Of a stretch of DNA of 64,000 nt, positions 17,339-25,281 are shown piece after piece. The position numbers and the translations under genes are program-made. Under the pieces are notes generated by a model that was not told the origin of the DNA, ran no database searches, and saw only the letters and a program-made list of their open reading frames with translations. Origin of the DNA: Sphingobium faniae (GTDB lineage Bacteria; Pseudomonadota; Alphaproteobacteria; Sphingomonadales; Sphingomonadaceae); the NCBI GenBank assembly GCA_900100475.1, contig FMTU01000013.1, forward strand, positions 1 to 64,000. The letters are read 5' to 3'. Every line of letters begins with the position of its first letter. Position 1 is the first letter of the stretch.

Positions 17339-18199
17339 TTATCGGCGCGCGGCGTCTATCTGCCTGCGCATCCGGTCCAGCGCCTTGCGGTCGAACCAGC
17401 CCGTCAGGCCGCCCCTTGGCCGGAAGCGCGGCAGCCATTTGCCGTAAAGGTCCGTCATCCGGCGCGGCAGTCCTTCCGGCCCCTCGCGCTCCATGATGTC
17501 GGACACGATGCGATTCTGGAAATGGCGCACCGAATAATTGTGCATCCGCCGATATTGCATGTGCCAGCTTGCCGGGCTGAACAGGCTGACCGGCTCGCAG
17601 CGGAAACCGGCCCCTTCGCAGGCGACGATCCGCTCCGCCGCCCAGTTCGCGTCCCGGTGCAGGTCGGTATGCGCCCATGCCGCGACCAGCCCGTCATCGC
17701 CGATCAGGTCGTCGGGCAGGCGCAGGCCGCGTTCCCGTATCGCCGCCAGAAAATGCCGGGGGAGGGCATAGAGATCGCCGAACAGCCCGCCTTCCACTTT
17801 CAGGTTGCGCCGGTAGATCCGCGCCTGTCGCCCGTTCACCGGCATTCCGGCGGCGGCATTGGCTTGCGGATGGGAAGCAAGGTCCGCGACCAGCGCGTCG
17901 ATGGAGCCATGCGCGATTTCCGCGTCGCCATCCATGAAGATGACGGCTTGCTCGTCCCCGGCCAGCAAGTCATGCACGAAATGATTCCATGTCCGCGACT
18001 TGCCGCCCTGCGCGATGTTATGGACGATGACATGCGCCCGCCCCGCAGCGCAGGCGCGCGCCCGCTCGGCCGTCGCGTCGGTCGTGCCGTTCACCAATAT
18101 GTGAAAGCGCATATCATCCCGGTCCAGCGGCAGCGAGCCAAGGCACAGGCCGATGCGCCTTTCCTCCTGATGCGCGAAAATGCCGACCGTGACCGTCAT
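17339..18199 (-). CDS. family 2 glycosyltransferase
   Basis: A 286-residue GT-A fold enzyme. VTVGIFAHQEERRIGLCLGSL forms the nucleotide-binding start, and IFMDGDAEI carries the DxD-type metal site (about residues 90-95). GDDGLVAAWAH in the second half resembles the acceptor/base motif. No membrane segment is seen. Donor and acceptor are unknown. The frame opens at 18232, but that start overlaps the AmtB-like gene; the ATG at 18197-18199 begins five bases after that gene ends, suggesting read-through transcription from it. Confidence 0.75.
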   Translation of the reverse strand: MTVTVGIFAHQEERRIGLCLGSLPLDRDDMRFHILVNGTTDATAERARACAAGRAHVIVHNIAQGGKSRTWNHFVHDLLAGDEQAVIFMDGDAEIAHGSIDALVADLASHPQANAAAGMPVNGRQARIYRRNLKVEGGLFGDLYALPRHFLAAIRERGLRLPDDLIGDDGLVAAWAHTDLHRDANWAAERIVACEGAGFRCEPVSLFSPASWHMQYRRMHNYSVRHFQNRIVSDIMEREGPEGLPRRMTDLYGKWLPRFRPRGGLTGWFDRKALDRMRRQIDAARR

Positions 18200-18203
18200 G
18201 TTT

Positions 18204-19493
18204 TTAGCGGAAATCCCAGGCCTGCTCGCCATGCTGCGCTGCGTCCGGCCCGCTTTCCTCCTCTTCGGCGCTGATCCGCAAGGGCAGCGCCACGGAAAGG
18301 AGGAACGCCGCGATCGCCGTCCCCGCCATCGACCACAGCGCGACCACGACCAGCCCGCTCACCTGGCTGAGCAGGGCGCTGCCCAGCCCAATGCCGCCTT
18401 CAAACCCGACGCCTCCCAAAAGGGGCAGCACAAAGACCGGCAGCAGCAGGCCGCCCACCATGCCGCCGATCCCATGAAGCAGGAAAATCCGCGCCGGATC
18501 GTCCGTCGCCCGCCCGATGGGTCCGCTGATCCCCCGGCAGACCAGCGCCGCGATCAACCCGATCAGCATCGCGCCGCCTGCGCCGACCAGCGCCGCGCTC
18601 GCCGCGATCGCCGCGATCCCTGCCAGCGCGCCCGAAACCGCCCCCGTCGCCGTGGCGCGCCCGCCCAGCAGGCGGTCCAGCACCATCCAGCCCAGCGCGC
18701 CCGCGCAGGCCGCGAAATGGCCGTTGAGAATTGCCGTCGCGGCATCGTCCGTCGCGCCGAGCGCCCAACCTCCGACGCTTCCCGCCGAACCCAGCCAGAT
18801 CAGCGCGCCTCCCGCCATGCCCAGCAGCGGGGCGTGGGCGCTTGTCTTTCCGGCGCGCCGTCCCGCGATCAGGCCCAGCGAAAGCGCGGAAAAGCCCGCG
18901 CAGACATGCACCACTATGCCGCCCGCGAAATCCATGACGCCGATGTTCGCCAGCCATCCACCGCCCCATGTCCAATGGGCGACCGGCACATAGACCAGCA
19001 ACAGCCAGAGCGGCGCGAACAGGGCCAGCCATCCGGCCCGCCCCCGGCCGATAACCGCGCCGCCGACCAGGCAGGCCGCGAACAGGGCAAGGCTCATCTG
19101 AAACAGGACAAAGGCCGATTCCGGCACCGTCATGCCGTCACCGGGCACCGTCAGATTGGCGAGCATCAGATTGCCGATCCCGCCCAGCCATGCGTCGCCC
19201 GGCGCATAGATCAGGCTATATCCGGCCATGGCCCAGGCCAGCGACAGGCTCGCCGCGATGCCGATATTCCCGGCTGCCGCCGAAAGGGCGCTTCGCACGG
19301 AAGACACTCCCGCCATTCGCAGCGCAACCCCCGGCAACGCCGCGAGCAGCACCAGCATGGCGCAGAGCATCATCCACGCCGTATCGCCGCTATCGGTCGT
19401 CACCTCCTGCGCGAAAGCGGCTTGAGGCATCAGCGACGCCATGGCGAAAGGCAGGGCGAGGAAAGGGCGCATGGGAAAGACCGGCTGTTGCAT
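18204..19493 (-). CDS. amtB: ammonium transporter, Amt/Mep/Rh family
   Basis: A 429-residue channel with a cleavable signal peptide (MRPFLALPFAMASLMPQAAFA) and about 11 helices, as in AmtB. MDFAGGIVVHVCAG keeps the conserved Asp and the first pore histidine, and LLHGIGGMVGGLL keeps the second pore histidine. The substrate-entry region is divergent: GSAGSVGGWAL stands where most members have a conserved FNAGS. Low-affinity or altered transport is therefore possible. AGGAG lies five bases before the ATG. No glnK/PII gene is beside it, unlike the common glnK-amtB pair. Confidence 0.82.
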   Translation of the reverse strand: MQQPVFPMRPFLALPFAMASLMPQAAFAQEVTTDSGDTAWMMLCAMLVLLAALPGVALRMAGVSSVRSALSAAAGNIGIAASLSLAWAMAGYSLIYAPGDAWLGGIGNLMLANLTVPGDGMTVPESAFVLFQMSLALFAACLVGGAVIGRGRAGWLALFAPLWLLLVYVPVAHWTWGGGWLANIGVMDFAGGIVVHVCAGFSALSLGLIAGRRAGKTSAHAPLLGMAGGALIWLGSAGSVGGWALGATDDAATAILNGHFAACAGALGWMVLDRLLGGRATATGAVSGALAGIAAIAASAALVGAGGAMLIGLIAALVCRGISGPIGRATDDPARIFLLHGIGGMVGGLLLPVFVLPLLGGVGFEGGIGLGSALLSQVSGLVVVALWSMAGTAIAAFLLSVALPLRISAEEEESGPDAAQHGEQAWDFR

Positions 19494-19554
19494 ATCGGCT
19501 CCTTCCCTAGCCGCGCGCCAGTAAAGACTTCGATAAGCAGGCAGGGCGCGGTTC

Positions 19555-20301
19555 CTAAAAGGATTTGCCGCCGCAACGAACGCGGCCCGTCCCGCTATTT
19601 TCGACGCTGCACGCGGCCTTGCCGGTGACGGTCATGTCGCCCGATCCCGATGCGCGCAGCCTGGCGTTGATGTCGGCGGTCAGGGTGACGCTGCCCGCGC
19701 CGTCATTGCTGATGCTCGCCTGCCGCGCCGAAAGCCCCCCGGCTTCCACCGCGCCGGGGCCGGTGATGCGGATATTCGCGACGCCCGCGCGCCCGTTCAA
19801 CGTCGCCCTGCCGCCGCCCGCCAGCGCCACTTCGATCTGGTCCAGTTCCACCGCGCCCACGCTGACATCGCCATTGCCGCCCAGCACGATTTCGCCGCGC
19901 TGTCCCTTCATCCGGTTGACCGCGACCGACCCACCGCCCGTCAGCACGATCCGGTTCAGCAGGCCCGTCGAGAGGCGCAGCGTCACCGCCCCGCCGCCGC
20001 TTTCACCCGGTCGCGCCCGCTCCATGGTGATGGACAGCAGCCGCCCCGATACATCCACCTTCAGCCGGTCGAGCATTTGCTGGTCGCCATCGGCGCGGGC
20101 GGACACGCCCATGCCGGTGGTGACGATCACATTCACCGGCGCTTCCACCCGGATCGCGTCGAAGCTGGTGATGGTATAGCCCCGGTTCGCCGCCTGCGCG
20201 GTCACGCTCCATCCTGCCGCGCCCGATACTCCGATCAGTGCCCCGATCAGGATCAGGGCGCGCAACGCGCCTCGCCCGGTCCGATGCCGCTTGTCTTGCA
20301 T
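19555..20301 (-). CDS. GIN-domain (DUF2807) exported protein
   Basis: A 248-residue protein with an N-terminal signal sequence (ALRALILIGALIGVSGAAGW) and a beta-helical GIN domain of the DUF2807 family. It opens with ITSFDAIRVEAPVNVIVTTG and repeats GGGSV-, GNGDV- and GSGDM-type turns about every 20 residues. Such proteins are thought to be envelope-associated, but no biochemical role is established. It overlaps the end of the upstream paralogue by 49 bases in another frame, so the two are one unit. Confidence 0.8.
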   Translation of the reverse strand: MQDKRHRTGRGALRALILIGALIGVSGAAGWSVTAQAANRGYTITSFDAIRVEAPVNVIVTTGMGVSARADGDQQMLDRLKVDVSGRLLSITMERARPGESGGGAVTLRLSTGLLNRIVLTGGGSVAVNRMKGQRGEIVLGGNGDVSVGAVELDQIEVALAGGGRATLNGRAGVANIRITGPGAVEAGGLSARQASISNDGAGSVTLTADINARLRASGSGDMTVTGKAACSVENSGTGRVRCGGKSF

Positions 20302-20993
20302 TGCGCCTTGCCCTTCACCGTCACATTGCCCGGTCCCGTGATGGTGATAGCAACCGCGCCGTCCGACGCAAAGTCGATGTCGCCGCTCCCCAGCAAGGAA
20401 GCATCCGCCTTGCCCAGCTTCAGCTTTTCGCCATCAATGTCGCCCGACCCGGTCAGGGACAGCTTGCCCTCATCGGCCGCGCCTGCGATCTCAAGCGAAC
20501 CGGAGCCGGTGATATCGGCCTTCAGCCTGCCGACCTTCACCGCGCCGATCTCCATGTCGCCCGACCCGGTGAGGGACAGGTCCAGCGCCTTGCCCTCCGC
20601 CCGGTCGAGGTCGAAATCCCCGGAGCCGGTGAGCGTCACGGCGGCAATGGCGGGCATGGTGACGCGGATCGTCGCGCCTTTATCGGTGGCGCCGACCCAT
20701 TGCGATTTGCGCCCGACCTTCAACCGGCCATCATCGACGCTGATCTCCAGCTTTTCGATGGCGTTGGGATCGCCCTCCGCCTTGACCGCGAAACCGTTGC
20801 CGATGGTCACGGCCACATCGTCCGGCCCCACGACCTCGACGGCGGTGAAGTCCTTGAGCGTCGACCAGTCCTGCGCGGCGGGCGCGCCCCGTGGACCCGA
20901 AGATGCCGCGTTGCCGCCGCTTTCCTTCGAACAGGCGGATGTCAGACAAAGGCCCGCCAGCAGCAGCGCGGACAGGGGAAGGGATCTGGGCAT
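20253..20993 (-). CDS. GIN-domain (DUF2807) lipoprotein
   Basis: A 246-residue paralogue of the downstream gene. The signal peptide ends in a lipobox (LCLTSAC), so Cys21 is likely lipidated. The mature part repeats LTGSGDFDL, LTGSGDMEIG, ITGSGSLEI, LTGSGDIDG and LLGSGDIDF at about 20-residue steps, giving a regular beta-helix. AGGAG lies six bases before the ATG. It is divergent from hemB. The partner downstream lacks the lipobox, so a lipid-anchored plus soluble pair is suggested. Confidence 0.82.
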   Translation of the reverse strand: MPRSLPLSALLLAGLCLTSACSKESGGNAASSGPRGAPAAQDWSTLKDFTAVEVVGPDDVAVTIGNGFAVKAEGDPNAIEKLEISVDDGRLKVGRKSQWVGATDKGATIRVTMPAIAAVTLTGSGDFDLDRAEGKALDLSLTGSGDMEIGAVKVGRLKADITGSGSLEIAGAADEGKLSLTGSGDIDGEKLKLGKADASLLGSGDIDFASDGAVAITITGPGNVTVKGKAQCKTSGIGPGEARCAP

Positions 20994-21131
20994 CGCACAC
21001 TCCTATGCTGTATTATGCCATTAATACGGAAAGGCACTTCCGGTTCCAAGCCCCTAATGGCGGGGAAAATTAACAGCAGCTATCCCCGGCCTCCGCTTGA
21101 TCCACGCCGGCGGGCGGCCTAAACGCCGCTC

Positions 21132-22127
21132 ATGACCTATGCTTCCTATCCGGCGCTGCGGATGCGCCGTCCCCGCGCTTCGGCATGGAGCCGGGCGATG
21201 CACGCGGAAAACCGCCTCAGCCCGGCCGATTTCATCTGGCCGCTGTTCGTGACCGAAGGGCAGGGGGTGGAGGAACCCATCGCCTCTCTTCCCGGCGTGT
21301 CGCGCTGGTCGGTGGACCTTTTGGTCCAGCGCACGAGGGAGGCTCGCGACGCCGGCATCCCCTGCCTCGCCCTTTTCCCCAACACCCAGCCCGAACGCCG
21401 CAGCGACGATGGGGTGGAAGCGCTCAATCCCGACAATCTCATGTGTCGCGCCATCCGCGCCATCAAGGACGCCGTGCCCGACATCGGCATCCTGACCGAC
21501 GTGGCGCTCGATCCCTATACCGCGCATGGGCAGGACGGCCTGCTCGATGAAGCGGGTTATGTGGTCAACGACGCCACCGTCGACATGCTGATCGGCCAGT
21601 CGCTCAATCAGGCGGCGGCGGGCGCGGACATCATCGCGCCCAGTGACATGATGGACGGCCGCATCGGCGCGATCCGCGAGGCGCTGGAGGAAGAAGGGCA
21701 TGCCAATGTCCAGATCATGGCCTATTCCGCCAAATATGCGAGCGCCTTCTACGGCCCGTTCCGCGATGCGGTGGGATCGCGCGGCCTGTTGAAGGGCGAC
21801 AAGAAAAGCTATCAGATGGACCCCGCCAACAGCGAGGAAGCGTTGCGCGAAGTCGCGCTCGACCTGGAAGAAGGCGCGGACAGCGTGATGGTGAAGCCGG
21901 GTCTTCCCTATCTCGACATCATCGCGCGGGTGAAGGACGCCTTCGCCGTGCCCGTCTTCGCCTATCAGGTATCGGGCGAATATGCGATGATTGAGGCCGC
22001 CGTGGCGGCGGGGGCGGGGGACCGCGACGCGCTGGTGCTCGAAACCCTCATGGCGTTCAAGCGAGCGGGCTGTTCGGGCGTCCTCACCTATCACGCGCTC
22101 CACGCCGCGCGCCTGCTCCATGGCTGA
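21132..22127 (+). CDS. hemB: delta-aminolevulinic acid dehydratase (porphobilinogen synthase)
   Basis: A 331-residue enzyme that condenses two 5-aminolevulinate molecules to porphobilinogen in heme synthesis. The two Schiff-base lysines are in MAYSAKYASAFYGPFR and VMVKPGLPYLDI. The metal site reads DVALDPYTAHGQDG with Asp in place of the zinc cysteines, the magnesium-dependent form also found in Pseudomonas aeruginosa. Other family stretches are IAPSDMMDGRIGAIR and YQVSGEYAMI. It is followed after 45 bases by the gamma carbonic anhydrase gene on the same strand. Confidence 0.96.
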   Translation: MTYASYPALRMRRPRASAWSRAMHAENRLSPADFIWPLFVTEGQGVEEPIASLPGVSRWSVDLLVQRTREARDAGIPCLALFPNTQPERRSDDGVEALNPDNLMCRAIRAIKDAVPDIGILTDVALDPYTAHGQDGLLDEAGYVVNDATVDMLIGQSLNQAAAGADIIAPSDMMDGRIGAIREALEEEGHANVQIMAYSAKYASAFYGPFRDAVGSRGLLKGDKKSYQMDPANSEEALREVALDLEEGADSVMVKPGLPYLDIIARVKDAFAVPVFAYQVSGEYAMIEAAVAAGAGDRDALVLETLMAFKRAGCSGVLTYHALHAARLLHG

Positions 22128-22172
22128 AGCCGCCGCGCCACCAGCCAGAATACAGAATGAAGGACGCCTGCC

Positions 22173-22742
22173 ATGACCGATCATCCCGGAGCGACCATCC
22201 TCCCTTTCAACGGCAAGACGCCCGTCATCCACCCCAGCGCGTTCATCGCGCCGGGATGCGTGATCGTCGGCGACGTAGAGATCGGGGAGGACGTTTCCAT
22301 CTGGTATAATTGCGTGCTGCGCGCGGACGTGAACCGCATACGCATCGGCGCGCGGACGAACATCCAGGACGGCACCGTCATCCATTGCGATAGTCCCAAG
22401 CAGGCGCCTGGCCCGGTGGAGGGCTATCCCACGCTGATCGGCGAAGATGTGCTGGTCGGCCATATGGCGATGATCCATGGCTGCACGCTGCTGGACCACG
22501 CCTTTGTCGGGTTGTCGTCGGTGGTGATGGACGGCTGCGTGGTGGAAAGCGACGCCATGCTTGCCGCCGGGGCGCTGCTGTCCCCCGGCAAGACTATTCC
22601 CCATCGTCAGCTCTGGGCGGGACGCCCCGCCAAATATATGCGCGACCTGTCGGACGAGGCGCTGATCGGGATGCGCGCGGGCGTCGAACACTATGTCCAT
22701 AACGGGAAAGCGCACAAGGGCGCGGTCAAAGCCGCGCTCTGA
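22173..22742 (+). CDS. gamma-carbonic anhydrase family protein
   Basis: A 189-residue left-handed beta-helix of the gamma-CA/PaaY/YrdA group. Hexapeptide repeats run from FIAPGCVIVGDVEIGEDVSIWYN through RIGARTNIQDGTVIHCD. The zinc histidines are expected in VIHCD and VGHMAMIHGC; all three are present. Whether it hydrates CO2 is uncertain, since many family members show weak or no activity. AAGGA lies eight bases before the ATG. It is likely co-transcribed with hemB. Confidence 0.85.
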   Translation: MTDHPGATILPFNGKTPVIHPSAFIAPGCVIVGDVEIGEDVSIWYNCVLRADVNRIRIGARTNIQDGTVIHCDSPKQAPGPVEGYPTLIGEDVLVGHMAMIHGCTLLDHAFVGLSSVVMDGCVVESDAMLAAGALLSPGKTIPHRQLWAGRPAKYMRDLSDEALIGMRAGVEHYVHNGKAHKGAVKAAL

Positions 22743-22748
22743 GGAAAT

Positions 22749-23261
22749 TCAGGGCTGCGCCAGCCGCCCTTTCAGCGCGTCCAGCCGGTCATTCTGCCCG
22801 TCGACGATGGTCAGCGCCGTGGCCCGCGCCGCGTCGATCTCATCGGCGCCGCCCTGTTCCTTGCCCTCGGCGATGGCGTTGCTGCGCTCGACATAGAGCG
22901 TGTCAAGGCTGGCGAGCGCCGACACGCTGTCGTTGCGCGCTGTTTCCAGTGTGCTGATCGTGACCTGCGCCGCAACCCATGCATCGCTCGACACCGCCGC
23001 GCCGCGCGCGGCCTGCGTGGCGCGGTCCGCCGCCGGATAAGCCTGATCGAAGGCGGTTCGCCCGGCCTGCGCCTGCACGGATAGCTTCTCCACCTGCGCC
23101 TTCAACGCGGCATCGGGGGTGGCCGGAGCAGGCGGCGGAGCCACTTCCGCCATGGGCGCGCCTTCGATCGCCCGCTTGGCCAGCGAAGGATAGCCCTGCT
23201 GCGTCCCCGCGCAGCCGGACAGGAAAAGGGCGATGGAGGTCAACAGCCGGCGCGCGATCAT
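22749..23261 (-). CDS. small lipoprotein of unknown function
   Basis: A 170-residue predicted lipoprotein. The signal peptide MIARRLLTSIALFLSGC ends in a lipobox, so Cys17 is the likely lipid site. The mature part starts with a proline/alanine linker (VAPPPAPATP) and continues as alanine-rich, probably helical or coiled-coil sequence. No known domain is recognised. The frame is open to 23297, but the ATG at 23259-23261 begins the signal peptide. It converges with the carbonic anhydrase gene and follows a small membrane-protein gene by 40 bases. Confidence 0.6.
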   Translation of the reverse strand: MIARRLLTSIALFLSGCAGTQQGYPSLAKRAIEGAPMAEVAPPPAPATPDAALKAQVEKLSVQAQAGRTAFDQAYPAADRATQAARGAAVSSDAWVAAQVTISTLETARNDSVSALASLDTLYVERSNAIAEGKEQGGADEIDAARATALTIVDGQNDRLDALKGRLAQP

Positions 23262-23301
23262 GGTGTTCCATCTAGGGCGCGCCGGCGCGCCGCGCAATGG
23301 C

Positions 23302-23565
23302 TCAATCCTTCGGCTTGTGCTTCGAAAACAGATAGCGCCAGACGCCGATCATGTTGATACTCAGCAACGCGACATTCTGCCACCCGATCCCTTCGCTGTC
23401 CTGCGTCAGAAAGCCCCAGAGGATCAGCGCCACCGACGAAGTGACGAACAGGACGAAGGCCCATCCGGTGATGCGCCGCCCCAGATGCAGCGACACGACC
23501 AGCGCCGCCAGCGTCGCCGCCGCCGCGCCATAATATTGCAATCCGTCGAGAATGGTTTCGCTCAC
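23302..23565 (-). CDS. small three-helix membrane protein of unknown function
   Basis: An 87-residue protein with three hydrophobic segments: YGAAAATLAALVVSLHL, WAFVLFVTSSVALILWGFL and WQNVALLSINMIGVWRYLF. It ends in a basic tail. The first codon appears to be GTG, preceded closely by AGGAGG. The pattern of evenly spaced helices with a Trp-Gln-Asn turn suggests a real protein, but it matches no family I can name. Confidence 0.6.
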   Translation of the reverse strand: MSETILDGLQYYGAAAATLAALVVSLHLGRRITGWAFVLFVTSSVALILWGFLTQDSEGIGWQNVALLSINMIGVWRYLFSKHKPKD

Positions 23566-23630
23566 TCCCTCCTAACGCAGATCGCGGCTCAGGGTTGCGG
23601 GACGGCAGCGGCGTCTTTAGGGCCGGAGGC

Positions 23631-24767
23631 ATGATCGCTGCTATCGAACCCTTCCACGCCATCGCCATCAGCCGCGAAGCGCACCGGCTGGAGGCGGAGG
23701 GGCGCTCCATCCTCCACATGGAATTTGGCCAGCCTTCGACCGGCGCGCCCGCCGCCGCGATCGCCGCCGCGCATGACATTCTCGACACCGATCCCATGGG
23801 CTATTGGGAAAGCCCCGCGCTCAAGGACCGCATCGCCCGGTTCTATCGCGGCCGTTATGGCGTGAGCGTGGATGCGGAGCAGATCCTGCTGACCTGCGGC
23901 GCGTCGCCGGGACTGGTGCTGGCGCTCTCCTGCCTGTTCGCGCCGGGCGAGAGGGTGGCGACCGCGCGCCCGGGCTATGTCGCCTACCGCAATACGCTCA
24001 AGGCCCTTTATCTGGAGGTGGAGGAAGTCGATTGCGGCCCCGCCGACCGTTATCAGATCAGCGCGGAAGCCTTGGCGAGGCTCGATCCCGCGCCCGACGG
24101 TCTGATCCTCGCCAGCCCCGCCAATCCTACCGGCACCATCATCCCGCCGGAGGAACTCGCCGCCATCGCGAAGGTCTGCCAGGAGCGCGGCATCCGCATC
24201 ATCTCCGACGAGATCTATCATGGCCTTTCCTTTGGAGAGGCCGCCCATTCGATGCTGGAATATGCGCCCGGCGCGGTGATCGTGAACAGCTTTTCCAAAT
24301 ATTTCAGCATGGCCGGATGGCGGCTGGGCTGGATCGTGGTGCCGCCATCCCTGATCGACGCAGCGCGGGCGCGGATGGGCAATCTTTTCCTGACGCCGCC
24401 GTCGCTCGCGCAGCATGCGGGCCTTGTCGCCATGGACTGCGGGGAGGAACTGGAGGAGCATGTCGCCACCTATCGCCGCAACCGGCAATTGCTGCTGGAT
24501 GCGCTGCCCGCGCTCGGCCTGCGGGAAATCGCGCCGCCGGACGGGGCCTTCTACATCTATGCCGATGTCGGCCATCTGACCCACGACAGCCTGTCCTTCT
24601 GCCAGAAGCTGCTCTGCGAAACCGGAGTCGCCGCGGCCCCCGGCATCGACTTCGATCCCGTGGACGGCCAGCGCCACATCCGTTTCAGCTTCGCGGTTTC
24701 GACCGACCGGGTTGAGGAGGCGATAGCCCGCATGATCCCATGGTTCGCGGCGCAGGGGAGCCGCTAG
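23631..24767 (+). CDS. pyridoxal-phosphate aminotransferase, class I/II
   Basis: A 378-residue fold-type I aminotransferase. MEFGQPSTGAPAAA is the substrate-arm region and LTCGASPGLVLAL starts the PLP-binding core. ASPANPTGTIIPPEEL carries the conserved Asn, IISDEIYHGLSFG the Asp, and NSFSKYFSMAGWRLGW the Schiff-base Lys (about residue 225). HIRFSFAVS near the end carries the Arg that binds the substrate carboxylate. The amino donor and acceptor are unknown. The ATG at 23631 is preferred over an in-frame one at 23595. It is the last core gene before the accessory region. Confidence 0.88.
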   Translation: MIAAIEPFHAIAISREAHRLEAEGRSILHMEFGQPSTGAPAAAIAAAHDILDTDPMGYWESPALKDRIARFYRGRYGVSVDAEQILLTCGASPGLVLALSCLFAPGERVATARPGYVAYRNTLKALYLEVEEVDCGPADRYQISAEALARLDPAPDGLILASPANPTGTIIPPEELAAIAKVCQERGIRIISDEIYHGLSFGEAAHSMLEYAPGAVIVNSFSKYFSMAGWRLGWIVVPPSLIDAARARMGNLFLTPPSLAQHAGLVAMDCGEELEEHVATYRRNRQLLLDALPALGLREIAPPDGAFYIYADVGHLTHDSLSFCQKLLCETGVAAAPGIDFDPVDGQRHIRFSFAVSTDRVEEAIARMIPWFAAQGSR

Positions 24768-25281
24768 GCGCTCAGCCCGGAAACACCCGGCCAAACGCCT
24801 CCAATCGCGCCAACTGCCAGCGTCTGAGGCCAGCAAAAGAGCCACGAACCCGTCAGGGTTCGCAAGGCCGACCGGCCGCCCGAGCTTATGCGAGGAAAGC
24901 CAAGGCGACGGATGTCGCCGCCGGCGCTTGAGGCCAACAAAATATGGTGCCCCAAGCAGGACGAAAGCGATGAATATGAGTCGCCGCTTCTCCTACGCTA
25001 GGACCGCTTTTCTTCGCATCCTGCCGCCGAATGTTGCCGTCAGACACCTCGGAACACTACGATGTAGCGCCCGGTGGTGCTGGCGCAGCGATACGGACTC
25101 TGGTTCCCGTTTCCGCGTCAAGCTCGTCGACGATAGTTCCTGCGGCGGCCTTCGCAGCGTGGATAGCGATGATATTCCTCAGAACTCCATCAACAATGAA
25201 TAGAATATTTCATCTCGTCTTAATATTAAAATATGATATTTTCGTAATAATTAATTTCATCAAAAATGAATTTTTATAACC
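24768..25281. other. gene-free junction between core genome and accessory island
   Basis: No credible gene is seen here. The first part has small hairpins (CGAACCC/GGGTTCG at about 24846-24863, and GGCGAC/GTCGCC at about 24903-24918). The direct-repeat copy A lies at 24944-25068. On the minus strand 25083-25210 a clean protein-like frame without a start (reading AIHAAKAAAGTIVDELDAET in the middle) looks like the end of a lost gene. Positions 25200-25285 are very AT-rich, unlike the rest of the window. Confidence 0.6.
24944..25068 (+). repeat. direct repeat copy A at left edge of osmostress island
   Basis: This copy aligns without gaps to 47558-47682 in the same orientation. About 24 of 125 positions differ (about 81% identity), and the first 27 bases, beginning ATGGTGCCCCAAGCAGGACG, are identical. 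Mismatches show no clear codon periodicity. It contains no recognisable tRNA end, so its origin is unknown; it may be an old element remnant or an integration footprint. Confidence 0.75.

Noticed and set aside
20253-20993. Regular GSGD repeats as a CRISPR or tandem DNA repeat
   Set aside because: Regularity is at the protein level within a GIN domain; the DNA units vary and have no spacers.
21054-22715. 553-codon open frame on the minus strand
   Set aside because: It is a shadow across hemB and the carbonic anhydrase gene; the sense-strand proteins are textbook matches.
24840-24920. Possible structured RNA or riboswitch downstream of the aminotransferase
   Set aside because: Only two short hairpins are visible, and no known riboswitch core could be matched.
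24944-25068. Direct repeat as a tRNA 3' end (classic att site)
   Set aside because: The sequence TGGTGCCCC looks superficially like a tRNA end, but no T-arm or acceptor stem can be folded.
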